Shown here one piece after another: positions 1 to 5,432 of a DNA stretch of 6,042 bases. How positions within the stretch are numbered: the stretch's first letter is position 1; each line of letters opens with the position of its first letter. Under the pieces are notes generated by a model. That model saw only the letters and a list, made by a program, of their open reading frames with translations, was not told the DNA's origin and made no database searches. A program made the position numbers and the translations under genes. Origin of the DNA: Candidatus Omnitrophota bacterium. Its GTDB lineage: Bacteria > Omnitrophota > Omnitrophia > Omnitrophales > Abzuiibacteriaceae. The stretch covers positions 1-6,042 of the forward strand of contig JACQQN010000120.1 in NCBI GenBank assembly GCA_016206995.1, read 5' to 3'.

Positions 1-857
1 GGCCGAATGTTGGAAAATCAACTCTTCTCAATCATTTCATTGGTGAAAAATTAGCAGCGGTGGCGTCAAAACCGCAAACTACCCGCCAAGTCATCCGTGG
101 AATTTTAACGGAGCCTCGGGGGCAAATTGTTTTTTTGGACACGCCTGGAGTTCACATTCCGAAAGATGCGCTTGGAGCGCGGATGCTTTCCGCTGTGCAA
201 TCGGCGTACCAGGAAGCGGATTTAATTTTTTGGATAGTGTCACCTGCGCCACCGGGGGGAGAGGAGAAAAAAATACTCGAGGACCTGAAGAAATTTTCTA
301 AGCCTATTTTTTTACTTGTCAATAAAGTTGATCGCACTCCGAAGCCAACGCTTCTTCCTGTGCTGGATGCGTATCACAAACTTTATTCTTTCCGTTCTCT
401 TTACCCAATTTCAGCTCTTCGGGGTGATAACCTTAAGGAACTTCTAGACGAAACCTTCACGCTTCTTCCTGAAGGAGAACATTTATTTCCGGATGATTTG
501 GTTTCTGATCAGAGCGAGCGGTTGATTGTCTCAGAAATGATTCGCGAGAAAGTAGTTCAATTGACCGCCGAAGAAATGCCTTATGCAACGGCTGTTGAGA
601 TTAATGAATTCAAGGAACGTTCTGAAGAGCTTGTTTTCATCGACGCGGTGATTTATGTGGAGAGAGCATCTCAAAAGAAGATCGTCATTGGTAAAAATGG
701 CGCTCTTGTTAAGGAAATTGGTTCTGCAGCGCGCGCAGATATCGAACATTTCCTTGGCAAGAAAGTTTTTTTAAACATTTGGGTGAAAGAACGTGAGAAT
801 TGGAAAAAAGACGAGCAATTTTTGAATCGGTTGGAGCGCCAAGGAGAGGGCATGTGA
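1..857 (+). CDS. era: GTPase Era, 5' end cut by the window edge
   Basis: Era is a Ras-like GTPase with a C-terminal KH domain that binds the 3' end of 16S rRNA and helps mature the 30S subunit. The reading frame is open from base 3, and its first residues, PNVGKST, are the P-loop (G1), so only about ten N-terminal residues should be missing. Counting from that proline, visible motifs are KPQTTR (G2 region, 23-28), DTPG (46-49, G3), NKVD (107-110, G4) and SAL (137-139, G5). The KH domain follows, with the GKNG loop at 230-233 and the usual VKERENWKKD tail. The 284 visible residues match a family length of about 300. The GTG at base 60 lies inside the GTPase domain and is not the start. The stop TGA (855-857) overlaps the start of the next gene, implying translational coupling. 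I see nothing degraded in it. Confidence 0.97.
   Translation, partial: PNVGKSTLLNHFIGEKLAAVASKPQTTRQVIRGILTEPRGQIVFLDTPGVHIPKDALGARMLSAVQSAYQEADLIFWIVSPAPPGGEEKKILEDLKKFSKPIFLLVNKVDRTPKPTLLPVLDAYHKLYSFRSLYPISALRGDNLKELLDETFTLLPEGEHLFPDDLVSDQSERLIVSEMIREKVVQLTAEEMPYATAVEINEFKERSEELVFIDAVIYVERASQKKIVIGKNGALVKEIGSAARADIEHFLGKKVFLNIWVKERENWKKDEQFLNRLERQGEGM
841..846 (+). promoter_or_regulatory. Shine-Dalgarno that sets the HAD phosphatase start
   Basis: AAGGAG lies within the last codons of era, seven bases before the GTG at 854. It decides the start of the downstream gene: the upstream in-frame alternative at 800 lies well inside era, and the ATG at 852 is out of frame. Confidence 0.75.
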
Positions 858-1465
858 TCCAGATCAAAGCGATTTTCTTTGACCTTGGCAACGTTTTGGT
901 CAAGTTCGACGCCCAAATTGCAGTCCGAAAGTTTGCCAACCTTTTAGAAACTTCAGAAGAAGAAATCTGGAAAGCGGTGTTTGTCTCTGACCTTGAACGA
1001 GCGTATAGTGTTGGGAAAGTCTCATCTCAGGATTTCTTTAATTCAGTGAGCCAACACTTCCAAAAGCCGATTGCTTATGAAAAATTTGTTGATATTTGGA
1101 ACGACATTTTTTGGGCAAATAACGGAATGGAAACTTTGGTGAATGGAATTGCAAAACGTTATCCGATTTATCTCATTTCGAACACAAATGAGCTTCACTT
1201 TGAATTTATTAAGAAAAATTTCCAGGTTCTCAAGCATTTTCTTAAATGCTTTCCTTCTCATGAAGTTGGGCACCGCAAGCCAGATCCAGGGATTTTCCAT
1301 CATGCGCTTCAAGAAACTAAGGTTCTTGCAAAAGAAGCCGTTTTCATTGATGATATCCCTGAGTTTGTAGAAGCAGCCCAAAGTGTCGGAATGCATGGAA
1401 TCCACTTTGAATCGCGTGAAAAGCTTGAAAAAGATTTCCAAAAGTTAGGCATTATCATTTCGTAA
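854..1465 (+). CDS. HAD-superfamily phosphatase, YihX-like (subfamily IA)
   Basis: Predicted cytosolic haloacid-dehalogenase-type phosphatase of 203 residues. I chose GTG 854 as the start because a good Shine-Dalgarno precedes it and the hydrophobic strand with motif I then falls at the N-terminus, as is normal for the family. Motif I is FFDLGNVLV with nucleophile Asp10. Motif II is Ser109 in LISNTN, motif III is Lys142 in HRKPDP, and motif IV is the FIDD pair Asp166/Asp167. The residue two after the nucleophile is Gly instead of the usual Asp. This DLGN form is also how I remember E. coli YihX (alpha-D-glucose-1-phosphate phosphatase), and the SNTNELH segment resembles that protein too. The true substrate cannot be read from the sequence, because the subfamily acts on sugar phosphates, nucleotides and other small phosphoesters. 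The start overlaps the era stop (ATGTGA), so the two genes are probably co-translated. Confidence 0.88.
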   Translation: MIQIKAIFFDLGNVLVKFDAQIAVRKFANLLETSEEEIWKAVFVSDLERAYSVGKVSSQDFFNSVSQHFQKPIAYEKFVDIWNDIFWANNGMETLVNGIAKRYPIYLISNTNELHFEFIKKNFQVLKHFLKCFPSHEVGHRKPDPGIFHHALQETKVLAKEAVFIDDIPEFVEAAQSVGMHGIHFESREKLEKDFQKLGIIIS

Positions 1466-1473
1466 GACTCATA

Positions 1474-1809
1474 ATGAAAAAAAAGCAAGTCACAACTAAA
1501 CATAAATCCAAGCGGCTTAATTGGATTTTGATTTTGCTTTGTCTTATTGTTTTGAATCAAGCCCCGTCTATATTTGCCGCTGAATACAGTGATACGTCAA
1601 GATTTATGCAAGGGTTTACGAAAGTAATAGCCTCTCCTTTTTATGCTCCGAAAGAAATCATTCAAAAGACGTTCACGCAAATGCCTCCGATTGGCACTGT
1701 GAATGGTGCGATTACTGGTGTGTTCCGAACCGTTACGACATTAATGAGCGGTCTTTTTGATATGGCGGGTGCCGCAGCGCCTTACGCGAAGTATGCATTG
1801 TTCTTTTAA
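1474..1809 (+). CDS. Small exported protein, TIGR04073-like (exosortase-associated)
   Basis: A 111-residue protein with a classic signal peptide: a very basic n-region (KKKQVTTKHKSKR), a hydrophobic core at about 17-27 (WILILLCLIVL), and a likely cleavage near SIFA-AEY at 35-37. The mature part is about 75 residues. It contains RFMQGFTKVIASPFYAPKEI, then a Gly/Thr-rich stretch with PIGTVNGAITGVFRTV. This order, a 'G-x-TN/TK-x2-x-SP-x-E-IPKEI'-like segment followed by a glycine-rich amphipathic segment, is what I recall for TIGR04073. That small family of unknown function is named for co-occurrence with exosortase systems. The match is from memory, not a search. The start is eight bases after the phosphatase stop, with no clear Shine-Dalgarno, so it probably depends on translation of the gene before it. 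No exosortase or PEP-CTERM protein is visible in the window. Molecular role unknown. Confidence 0.72.
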   Translation: MKKKQVTTKHKSKRLNWILILLCLIVLNQAPSIFAAEYSDTSRFMQGFTKVIASPFYAPKEIIQKTFTQMPPIGTVNGAITGVFRTVTTLMSGLFDMAGAAAPYAKYALFF

Positions 1810-1816
1810 TTCATGT

Positions 1817-1842
1817 GGTGTCAGATGCAGCATGCTGACACC
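1817..1842 (+). repeat. Hairpin between the TIGR04073-like and ACT genes
   Basis: Perfect 8-base arms, GGTGTCAG (1817-1824) and CTGACACC (1835-1842), flank a 10-base centre that can add three more pairs (ATG with CAT) around a bulge. Only GTTT follows on the plus strand, so it lacks the T-run of a standard intrinsic terminator. It could still be a weak terminator or processing site closing the era block. Alternatively it is a member of the REP-like palindromes with GGTGTCAG/CTGACACC arms that I recall as dispersed in many bacterial genomes. Confidence 0.6.
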
Positions 1843-1867
1843 GTTTACATTAAAGGAGGAATAGCCG

Positions 1868-2257
1868 ATGAAACTACGCAAACAACTTTCCGTATTTTTA
1901 GACAACAAACCTGGGATTCTCGCACGTTTGACAAGTGCCTTAGCCAAGAAAAAAGTTAACATCTTAGCAATTTCCGTAACCGATGCAGTGGGTTATTGCG
2001 TGTTGCGTTTGGTGGTTGATAAAACCGATCGCGCCAAGTCAATTTTGAAACAACAAGGTTTGAAAGCGGTCGAAGAAACTGTCATGGCAGGTGAAGTGAC
2101 TAATAAAATTGGTTCTCTTGCGAGCCTTTCTGCAAAAATCGCCCGCGCAAAAGTAAATATCGATTTTGTTTATGGCTCAGCCTCTCCATCACAGAAATCA
2201 AGTTTTCTGGTATTTGGAACTTGCTCGAATCCGAAAGCTGTGAAGGTTTTCAAATAA
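1868..2257 (+). CDS. Tandem ACT-domain protein (probable amino-acid-sensing)
   Basis: A 129-residue cytosolic protein made of two ACT domains and nothing else. ACT 1 spans about residues 5-64 and has the hallmark DNKPGILARLTSALAKKKVN followed by an ILAISV strand. ACT 2 spans about 72-129; its equivalent turn reads NKIGSLASLSAKIARAKVN, with Pro-Gly replaced by Ile-Gly, then a DFVYGSAS strand. ACT domains usually bind amino acids at dimer interfaces and regulate metabolic enzymes. Stand-alone tandem-ACT proteins of this size are widespread and mostly uncharacterised (the COG4747 type, from memory). The start is secure: AAAGGAGG at 1852-1859, eight bases before the ATG, is the strongest ribosome site in the window and suggests high expression. 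It is separated from the previous gene by a hairpin and from the next by five bases. The ligand cannot be inferred. Confidence 0.9.
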   Translation: MKLRKQLSVFLDNKPGILARLTSALAKKKVNILAISVTDAVGYCVLRLVVDKTDRAKSILKQQGLKAVEETVMAGEVTNKIGSLASLSAKIARAKVNIDFVYGSASPSQKSSFLVFGTCSNPKAVKVFK

Positions 2258-2262
2258 ATTAG

Positions 2263-2466
2263 ATGGAGAAAGCGTCTACGAAATGTATTCCACAGTTTTT
2301 TCTGGCTGGTTTCCTTGCCCTTATTTTGTTCTTAACGGGTTGCATTCGGTTGTGGGGTGGCGCAACTTACGTTAAAGATAAGCCCGGAGATTATGTTGAG
2401 AAAACTTATATTTTGGATACAGGGCAGATTGGAGAAGACAAGCAAGTTAAAGGAAGCGTTCGTTAG
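2263..2466 (+). CDS. Small lipoprotein of unknown function
   Basis: A 67-residue predicted lipoprotein. The N-terminus has a basic region, a hydrophobic stretch at about 11-24, and a good lipobox LTGC with the lipid-acceptor cysteine at residue 27. Cleavage there would leave a mature peptide of about 41 residues, mostly hydrophilic (YVKDKPGDYVEKTYILDTG). No known domain is recognised. It begins five bases after the ACT gene stop and has no convincing Shine-Dalgarno, so expression is probably coupled. The stop TAG sits three bases before a palindromic repeat. The lipobox supports a genuine gene despite the short length. The hydrophobic residue +2 to the cysteine (Cys-Ile-Arg) gives no inner-membrane retention signal of the Asp+2 type, so outer-membrane anchoring is possible if the cell has one. 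Confidence 0.7.
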   Translation: MEKASTKCIPQFFLAGFLALILFLTGCIRLWGGATYVKDKPGDYVEKTYILDTGQIGEDKQVKGSVR

Positions 2467-2468
2467 CG

Positions 2469-2544
2469 AGTCATTGTGAGGGAGCATTGCGACCGAAACA
2501 ATCTATGAACTTGGATTGCTTCGTCCTTCGGACTCGCAATGACT
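2469..2544. repeat. Dispersed-type palindromic repeat (REP/MITE-like)
   Basis: This is a long imperfect inverted repeat. The outer arms are AGTCATTGTGAG (2469-2480) and CTCGCAATGACT (2533-2544), 11 of 12 Watson-Crick plus one G-T wobble. The inner arms are CGAAACAATC (2494-2503) and GATTGCTTCG (2514-2523), 9 of 10 paired, around a 10-base loop. The wording 'GTCATTGCGAG ... GAAGCAATC ... GATTGCTTCGTC ... CTCGCAATGAC' matches a family of intergenic palindromes I recall from many environmental bacterial genomes. It fills almost the whole gap between the lipoprotein gene and the pterin dehydratase. It carries no coding content of its own, although an ATG in its right arm (2539) is in frame with the next gene. 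No transposase is nearby, so if mobile it would be non-autonomous. Confidence 0.75.
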
Positions 2545-2547
2545 GCT

Positions 2548-2551
2548 GGAG
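2548..2551 (+). promoter_or_regulatory. Shine-Dalgarno that sets the pterin dehydratase start
   Basis: GGAG (within TGGAGA) lies five bases before the ATG at 2557 and just beyond the palindromic repeat. It favours 2557 over the in-frame ATG at 2539, which lies inside the repeat and has no ribosome site of its own. Confidence 0.6.
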
Positions 2552-2556
2552 AAAAC

Positions 2557-2904
2557 ATGAATGAACTTACAAAAAAGAAGTGTGTTCCATGTGAGGGGGG
2601 CGTTCCCAAACTTTCAAAGCAAGAAAGTTTAGCGCATTTGAAGAAGCTTTCGAATTGGACGCTCACGAGTGACACGAATGCTATTCGCTCAGAATACGGG
2701 ATGAAAGATTTTCAAGCAGCGCTTGATTTTATTAATTTAGTTGGAAAAGTAGCGGAGGAGGAGGGGCATCACCCAGACTTCCATTTAACCGGTTACCGGA
2801 AGCTTGCGATCGAGCTCAGCACGCACGCGATCGGCGGGCTTTCAGAAAATGATTTTATTCTCGCCGCAAAGATTGATCAACTTCCAAGAGAGCTTAAAGC
2901 GTAA
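2557..2904 (+). CDS. Pterin-4a-carbinolamine dehydratase (PCD/DCoH family)
   Basis: Predicted 4a-hydroxytetrahydrobiopterin dehydratase (EC 4.2.1.96), a small cytosolic alpha/beta protein of 115 residues, normal family length. It dehydrates the carbinolamine formed from a tetrahydropterin cofactor during aromatic amino-acid hydroxylation. The family signature is intact: EEEGHHPDFHLTGY with catalytic-type His71 and His72, then THAIGGLSENDFILAAKID with His90 as the likely third active-site histidine. The N-terminus has a CVPC pair (Cys9, Cys12) before GGVPKLS, common in bacterial members. The start is ATG 2557; an upstream ATG at 2539 would add six residues encoded by the repeat. No phenylalanine hydroxylase gene is visible, and many bacteria carry this family without one, so the role here may be other pterin recycling or unknown. 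The TetR gene begins five bases after its stop. Confidence 0.94.
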   Translation: MNELTKKKCVPCEGGVPKLSKQESLAHLKKLSNWTLTSDTNAIRSEYGMKDFQAALDFINLVGKVAEEEGHHPDFHLTGYRKLAIELSTHAIGGLSENDFILAAKIDQLPRELKA

Positions 2905-2909
2905 ATTAA

Positions 2910-3488
2910 ATGGCACGCAATAAATTTAAGATCCTAGATACTACCGTTCGCTTGATCAGTGACCGCGGGTTTTCTCAAATTAGTGTCGATGACATTCTTC
3001 GAGAAAGTAATGTCCAAAAAAGTAACTTCTATTACCATTTTAGGACTAAAGAAGACCTTGCCATTGCTGTTCTTGATGAAATGATGCAAAAAGTAGACGA
3101 AGAAATTTGGCAGGGAATTTTACAGGACAAGTCGCTTTCGCCAAAACAGAGACTGGACAAATTGATTGAGAAGCTTGTTTCTGATTTTGAAACTGCTGGC
3201 GGGAAAATTGGCGACCCATTTGGGAACCTGATTTCTGAAGTCAACAGCCACGATGAGCGTTTTCAAGTGAAGGTGAACGATTATTTCATCCGTTACTCCT
3301 CTTTTCTTGAAGGAGTGATCCATGAAGGAATTGAAGAAGACGAATTTCATCAGTCGCTCATTCCTCGCGAAGCTGCCGAGGCCATTCTTTCACAAATCCA
3401 AGGCGCCTACCTTCTTTCCAAAGCTTACCAAGACCCCGGCGCTCTCCGCCGCAACATTGAATTCCTAATCAACGTCATCAGCGTTTAG
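2910..3488 (+). CDS. TetR/AcrR-family transcriptional regulator
   Basis: A 192-residue one-component repressor-type protein. The N-terminal DNA-binding domain (about residues 6-52) has the typical TetR pattern: ILDTTVRLISDRGFSQISVD, then DILRESNVQKSNFYYHF as the helix-turn-helix, followed by RTKEDL. The C-terminal all-helical ligand and dimerisation half (about 60-192) contains GDPFGNLISEV and a late AAEAILSQIQGAYLLSKA helix. These resemble the QacR/LmrA/YxaF-like C-terminal class. Start ATG 2910 is five bases after the dehydratase stop, with no clear Shine-Dalgarno, so it is probably translated from the upstream message. Its target is unknown. Candidates are its own operon, the secreted FG-GAP gene downstream, or the EamA exporter beyond that, since TetR proteins often control nearby transporters. 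I found no compact palindrome that could be called an operator with confidence. Confidence 0.93.
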   Translation: MARNKFKILDTTVRLISDRGFSQISVDDILRESNVQKSNFYYHFRTKEDLAIAVLDEMMQKVDEEIWQGILQDKSLSPKQRLDKLIEKLVSDFETAGGKIGDPFGNLISEVNSHDERFQVKVNDYFIRYSSFLEGVIHEGIEEDEFHQSLIPREAAEAILSQIQGAYLLSKAYQDPGALRRNIEFLINVISV

Positions 3489-3498
3489 CCTTTTTTTG

Positions 3499-3568
3499 CA
3501 CGACTTTCTTTTATGTTTTAGAAAGTGTAAATGATTTTTCCGCCATGACTTGCAATCAGAAGGTCGTG
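3499..3568 (+). other. Leader inverted repeats upstream of the FG-GAP gene
   Basis: Within the 135-base non-coding gap (3489-3623), CACGACTTTC (3499-3508) can pair with GAAGGTCGTG (3559-3568), nine pairs plus one wobble, enclosing 50 bases. Part of the same left arm, ACTTTCT (3503-3509), can instead pair with AGAAAGT (3520-3526) around a 10-base loop. T-rich tracts lie just before (3491-3497), between (3535-3539) and after (3571-3578). This could be a terminator for the TetR gene, an alternative-structure leader for the next gene, or separated operator half-sites. The sequence does not decide between these. Confidence 0.4.
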
Positions 3569-3577
3569 TGTTATTTT
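3550..3577 (+). promoter_or_regulatory. Possible sigma-70-type promoter for the FG-GAP gene
   Basis: TTGCAA (3550-3555) and TATTTT (3572-3577) are separated by 16 bases, each four of six to the consensus. It lies in the only sizeable intergenic region and about 45 bases before the start codon. In AT-rich sequence such matches occur by chance, so this is weak. Confidence 0.25.
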
Positions 3578-3613
3578 TAATTTGGATTCTTTTAATCGTA
3601 ATCTTTCAGAGAA

Positions 3614-3619
3614 AAGGAG
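3614..3619 (+). promoter_or_regulatory. Shine-Dalgarno that sets the FG-GAP protein start
   Basis: AAGGAG lies four bases before ATG 3624. It rules out the in-frame TTG at 3582 as the start and places the signal peptide correctly at the N-terminus. Confidence 0.75.
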
Positions 3620-3623
3620 AAAA

Positions 3624-5420
3624 ATGAAACCAAAATGGAATGATATTTCGACCTTTTTTGTAGCAATCTTTCTTTTAAGTTTGATGTTGGGACAACCCCG
3701 ACAAATTTTTGCAGATATTGAACAATTGCCCGGCTGGCCACAAGAGAGCGGCGAAGTTAACTCGTCACCTGTTGCTGCTGACTTGGATGGTGATGGTGAG
3801 CTGGAGATTCTTATAGGATCATACGTTTACCAAAGTCCTGGTGGGGGGCGTGTTTTTGCATGGCATGCTGACGGATCGTTTGTTGATGGTTGGCCGCAAA
3901 TATTAAGTTCAGTGGATAATGTGAGAGGTGGAATAACAGTTGCGGATTTGGATAACGATGGATCTCCGGAAGTAATTGCTCCCACTAACAATAGTTCTGT
4001 GTATGTTTGGCACGCAGACGGTAACCGCATGGCCGGTTGGCCGCAGACTGATCTTCATGGCGTGCTTGCAAGTGTTCCCGCAGTTGCTGATTTGGATGGT
4101 GATGGAAGAAAGGAAATAGTGATTGGTACGACAACGGGAGAACCGGATGCGAATTGGTACACAGTGAATTTGGTGTACGCTTGGCACAGTGACGGTACAC
4201 TCGTGGAAGGTTGGCCTCAAAGATTGATTTTCGGAATGCTTCCCGGACTAGGGTGTAGTTCTCCTGCCATAGCAGATTTTGAAGGAGACGAACTTTTAGA
4301 AATTGTGATAGCCTGCGACATTCATGTTTATGCTTGGCATTACAATGGCACTCCTGTCGGAGGATGGCCGATCGAGGTAGGTTTACAATATACTCCGACG
4401 AATGTACCAATCGGTTCCCCTGCAATCGCCGATTTAGACGGTGACGGCTCTCCAGAGATTATTTTTGCTTCTCGTGCTGTTGGAGAAAACGGGAAATTAT
4501 ATGTTTGGCATTCGGATGGTAGTTCGATGGTGAATTGGCCGACACCGTTTCCTAGCTCTCCGACACATTGGTCTGTTTTTTCGCCTGTGATTGGTGATAT
4601 CGATGGAAACGGAAACTTGGACATTGCTGTTTCCGTGCGCGTGAATTTTTCAAACGGAATTGTGTATGTTTGGGATAAATATGGAGCGTTGCTTCCTGGC
4701 TGGCCGCAAACAACCCAACTTCCAACCGGAGTTACTGAAAGTCTGATGGTGTTTCCTGCCCTCGCAGACTTGGATGGGGATAGGAAGCCAGAAATTATTG
4801 TGGGTTCGTGGGGTTATCCTGGTCATGTATATGCATGGTATGGTAACGGTGACTTAGTTGAAGATTTTCCAATTGCAGCTGGAGGTAGAATTGATTTAGC
4901 ATCTGCAGCAATTGCCGACGTTGATGGAAATGAAACTTTAGAGATAATTCTCCCTTCTTACGATGATCAAAAAATGAATGTATGGACATTGCCAAATCCC
5001 TCGGCGGCGGAAAGAATGCCTTGGCCCATGTTTCAACATGATTTGCATCATACGGGCTTGTACCCATTGCCGATTGTTAACTCGCCTCCGATTTTAAGTC
5101 GAATTATGGATAAAACTGTTTACGAGGGGCAGTTCCTTCAATTCGTGATTACCGCAAGCGATCCAGATGGAGATAGTATGACTTTCAACGCGACAGGTTT
5201 GCCGCGAGGAGCGATGATTGTTGACAATCAAAATAATACAGCAACATTTTCGTGGCTGATACCAAAGAATTTTCTTCTAGTAGCGGTGAGCCCTTCAGTT
5301 CATATCACGGTTGATGTGCTAGACGAACATGGCGCGAGTAACAGTCAAAGTTTCACGATCACGGTGAAGTCCAAACGCACCATTAAAAAATTGGGTGGTC
5401 TTTTTCCTGTCGGAGGTTAG
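3624..5420 (+). CDS. Secreted FG-GAP/VCBS beta-propeller protein with Ig-like C-terminal domain
   Basis: A 598-residue exported protein. The signal peptide covers about residues 1-30 (hydrophobic core FFVAIFLLSLMLG, likely cleavage after QIFA). Eight FG-GAP/VCBS-like repeats follow, with the ADLDGDG-type calcium loop beginning at Asp53, 108, 156, 218, 270, 325, 382 and 432, 48 to 62 residues apart. Most are followed by an E-I-hydrophobic strand and then VYxWHxDG and GWPQ. A lone GWPQ before repeat 1 and WPMFQHDLHHTG after repeat 8 suggest a closed propeller. Loops 1, 2, 3, 5 and 6 keep the acidic/Asn pattern; loops 4, 7 and 8 have lost the final Gly. Residues about 486-583 form an Ig/cadherin-like domain (ASDPDGDSM, LPRGA, FSW, DVLDEHGAS). 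The protein ends in a short basic tail with no recognisable PEP-CTERM, LPXTG or type IX sorting signal. Such proteins are usually extracellular, in adhesion or binding; the ligand is unknown. The original in-frame TTG at 3582 is rejected as start. Confidence 0.9.
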   Translation: MKPKWNDISTFFVAIFLLSLMLGQPRQIFADIEQLPGWPQESGEVNSSPVAADLDGDGELEILIGSYVYQSPGGGRVFAWHADGSFVDGWPQILSSVDNVRGGITVADLDNDGSPEVIAPTNNSSVYVWHADGNRMAGWPQTDLHGVLASVPAVADLDGDGRKEIVIGTTTGEPDANWYTVNLVYAWHSDGTLVEGWPQRLIFGMLPGLGCSSPAIADFEGDELLEIVIACDIHVYAWHYNGTPVGGWPIEVGLQYTPTNVPIGSPAIADLDGDGSPEIIFASRAVGENGKLYVWHSDGSSMVNWPTPFPSSPTHWSVFSPVIGDIDGNGNLDIAVSVRVNFSNGIVYVWDKYGALLPGWPQTTQLPTGVTESLMVFPALADLDGDRKPEIIVGSWGYPGHVYAWYGNGDLVEDFPIAAGGRIDLASAAIADVDGNETLEIILPSYDDQKMNVWTLPNPSAAERMPWPMFQHDLHHTGLYPLPIVNSPPILSRIMDKTVYEGQFLQFVITASDPDGDSMTFNATGLPRGAMIVDNQNNTATFSWLIPKNFLLVAVSPSVHITVDVLDEHGASNSQSFTITVKSKRTIKKLGGLFPVGG

Positions 5421-5432
5421 AGGATTTCCTTT

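Noticed and set aside
60..62. GTG at base 60 as the start of era
   Set aside because: The frame is open upstream and encodes the P-loop PNVGKST, which a functional Era requires; the true start lies before the window.
800..853. Longer HAD phosphatase starting at base 800
   Set aside because: It would overlap era by 58 bases and add an 18-residue non-family extension; GTG 854 has a good Shine-Dalgarno.
3471..3497. Intrinsic terminator at the TetR 3' end (AACG/CGTT stem then seven T's)
   Set aside because: The stem is only four pairs and is separated from the T-run by five bases, too weak to call.
3582..3623. TTG 3582 start for the FG-GAP protein
   Set aside because: It would put 14 polar and charged residues before the signal peptide and has no ribosome site; ATG 3624 follows AAGGAG.
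3985..4425. Long antisense reading frames within the FG-GAP gene
   Set aside because: They are compositional shadows of the repeated sense coding sequence; their translations show no domain, signal or ribosome site.
3780..4950. DNA-level tandem repeats in the FG-GAP gene
   Set aside because: Similar stretches such as GATTTGGATGGTGATGG recur, but units differ in length and sequence, so they reflect old protein repeats rather than recent tandem duplication.
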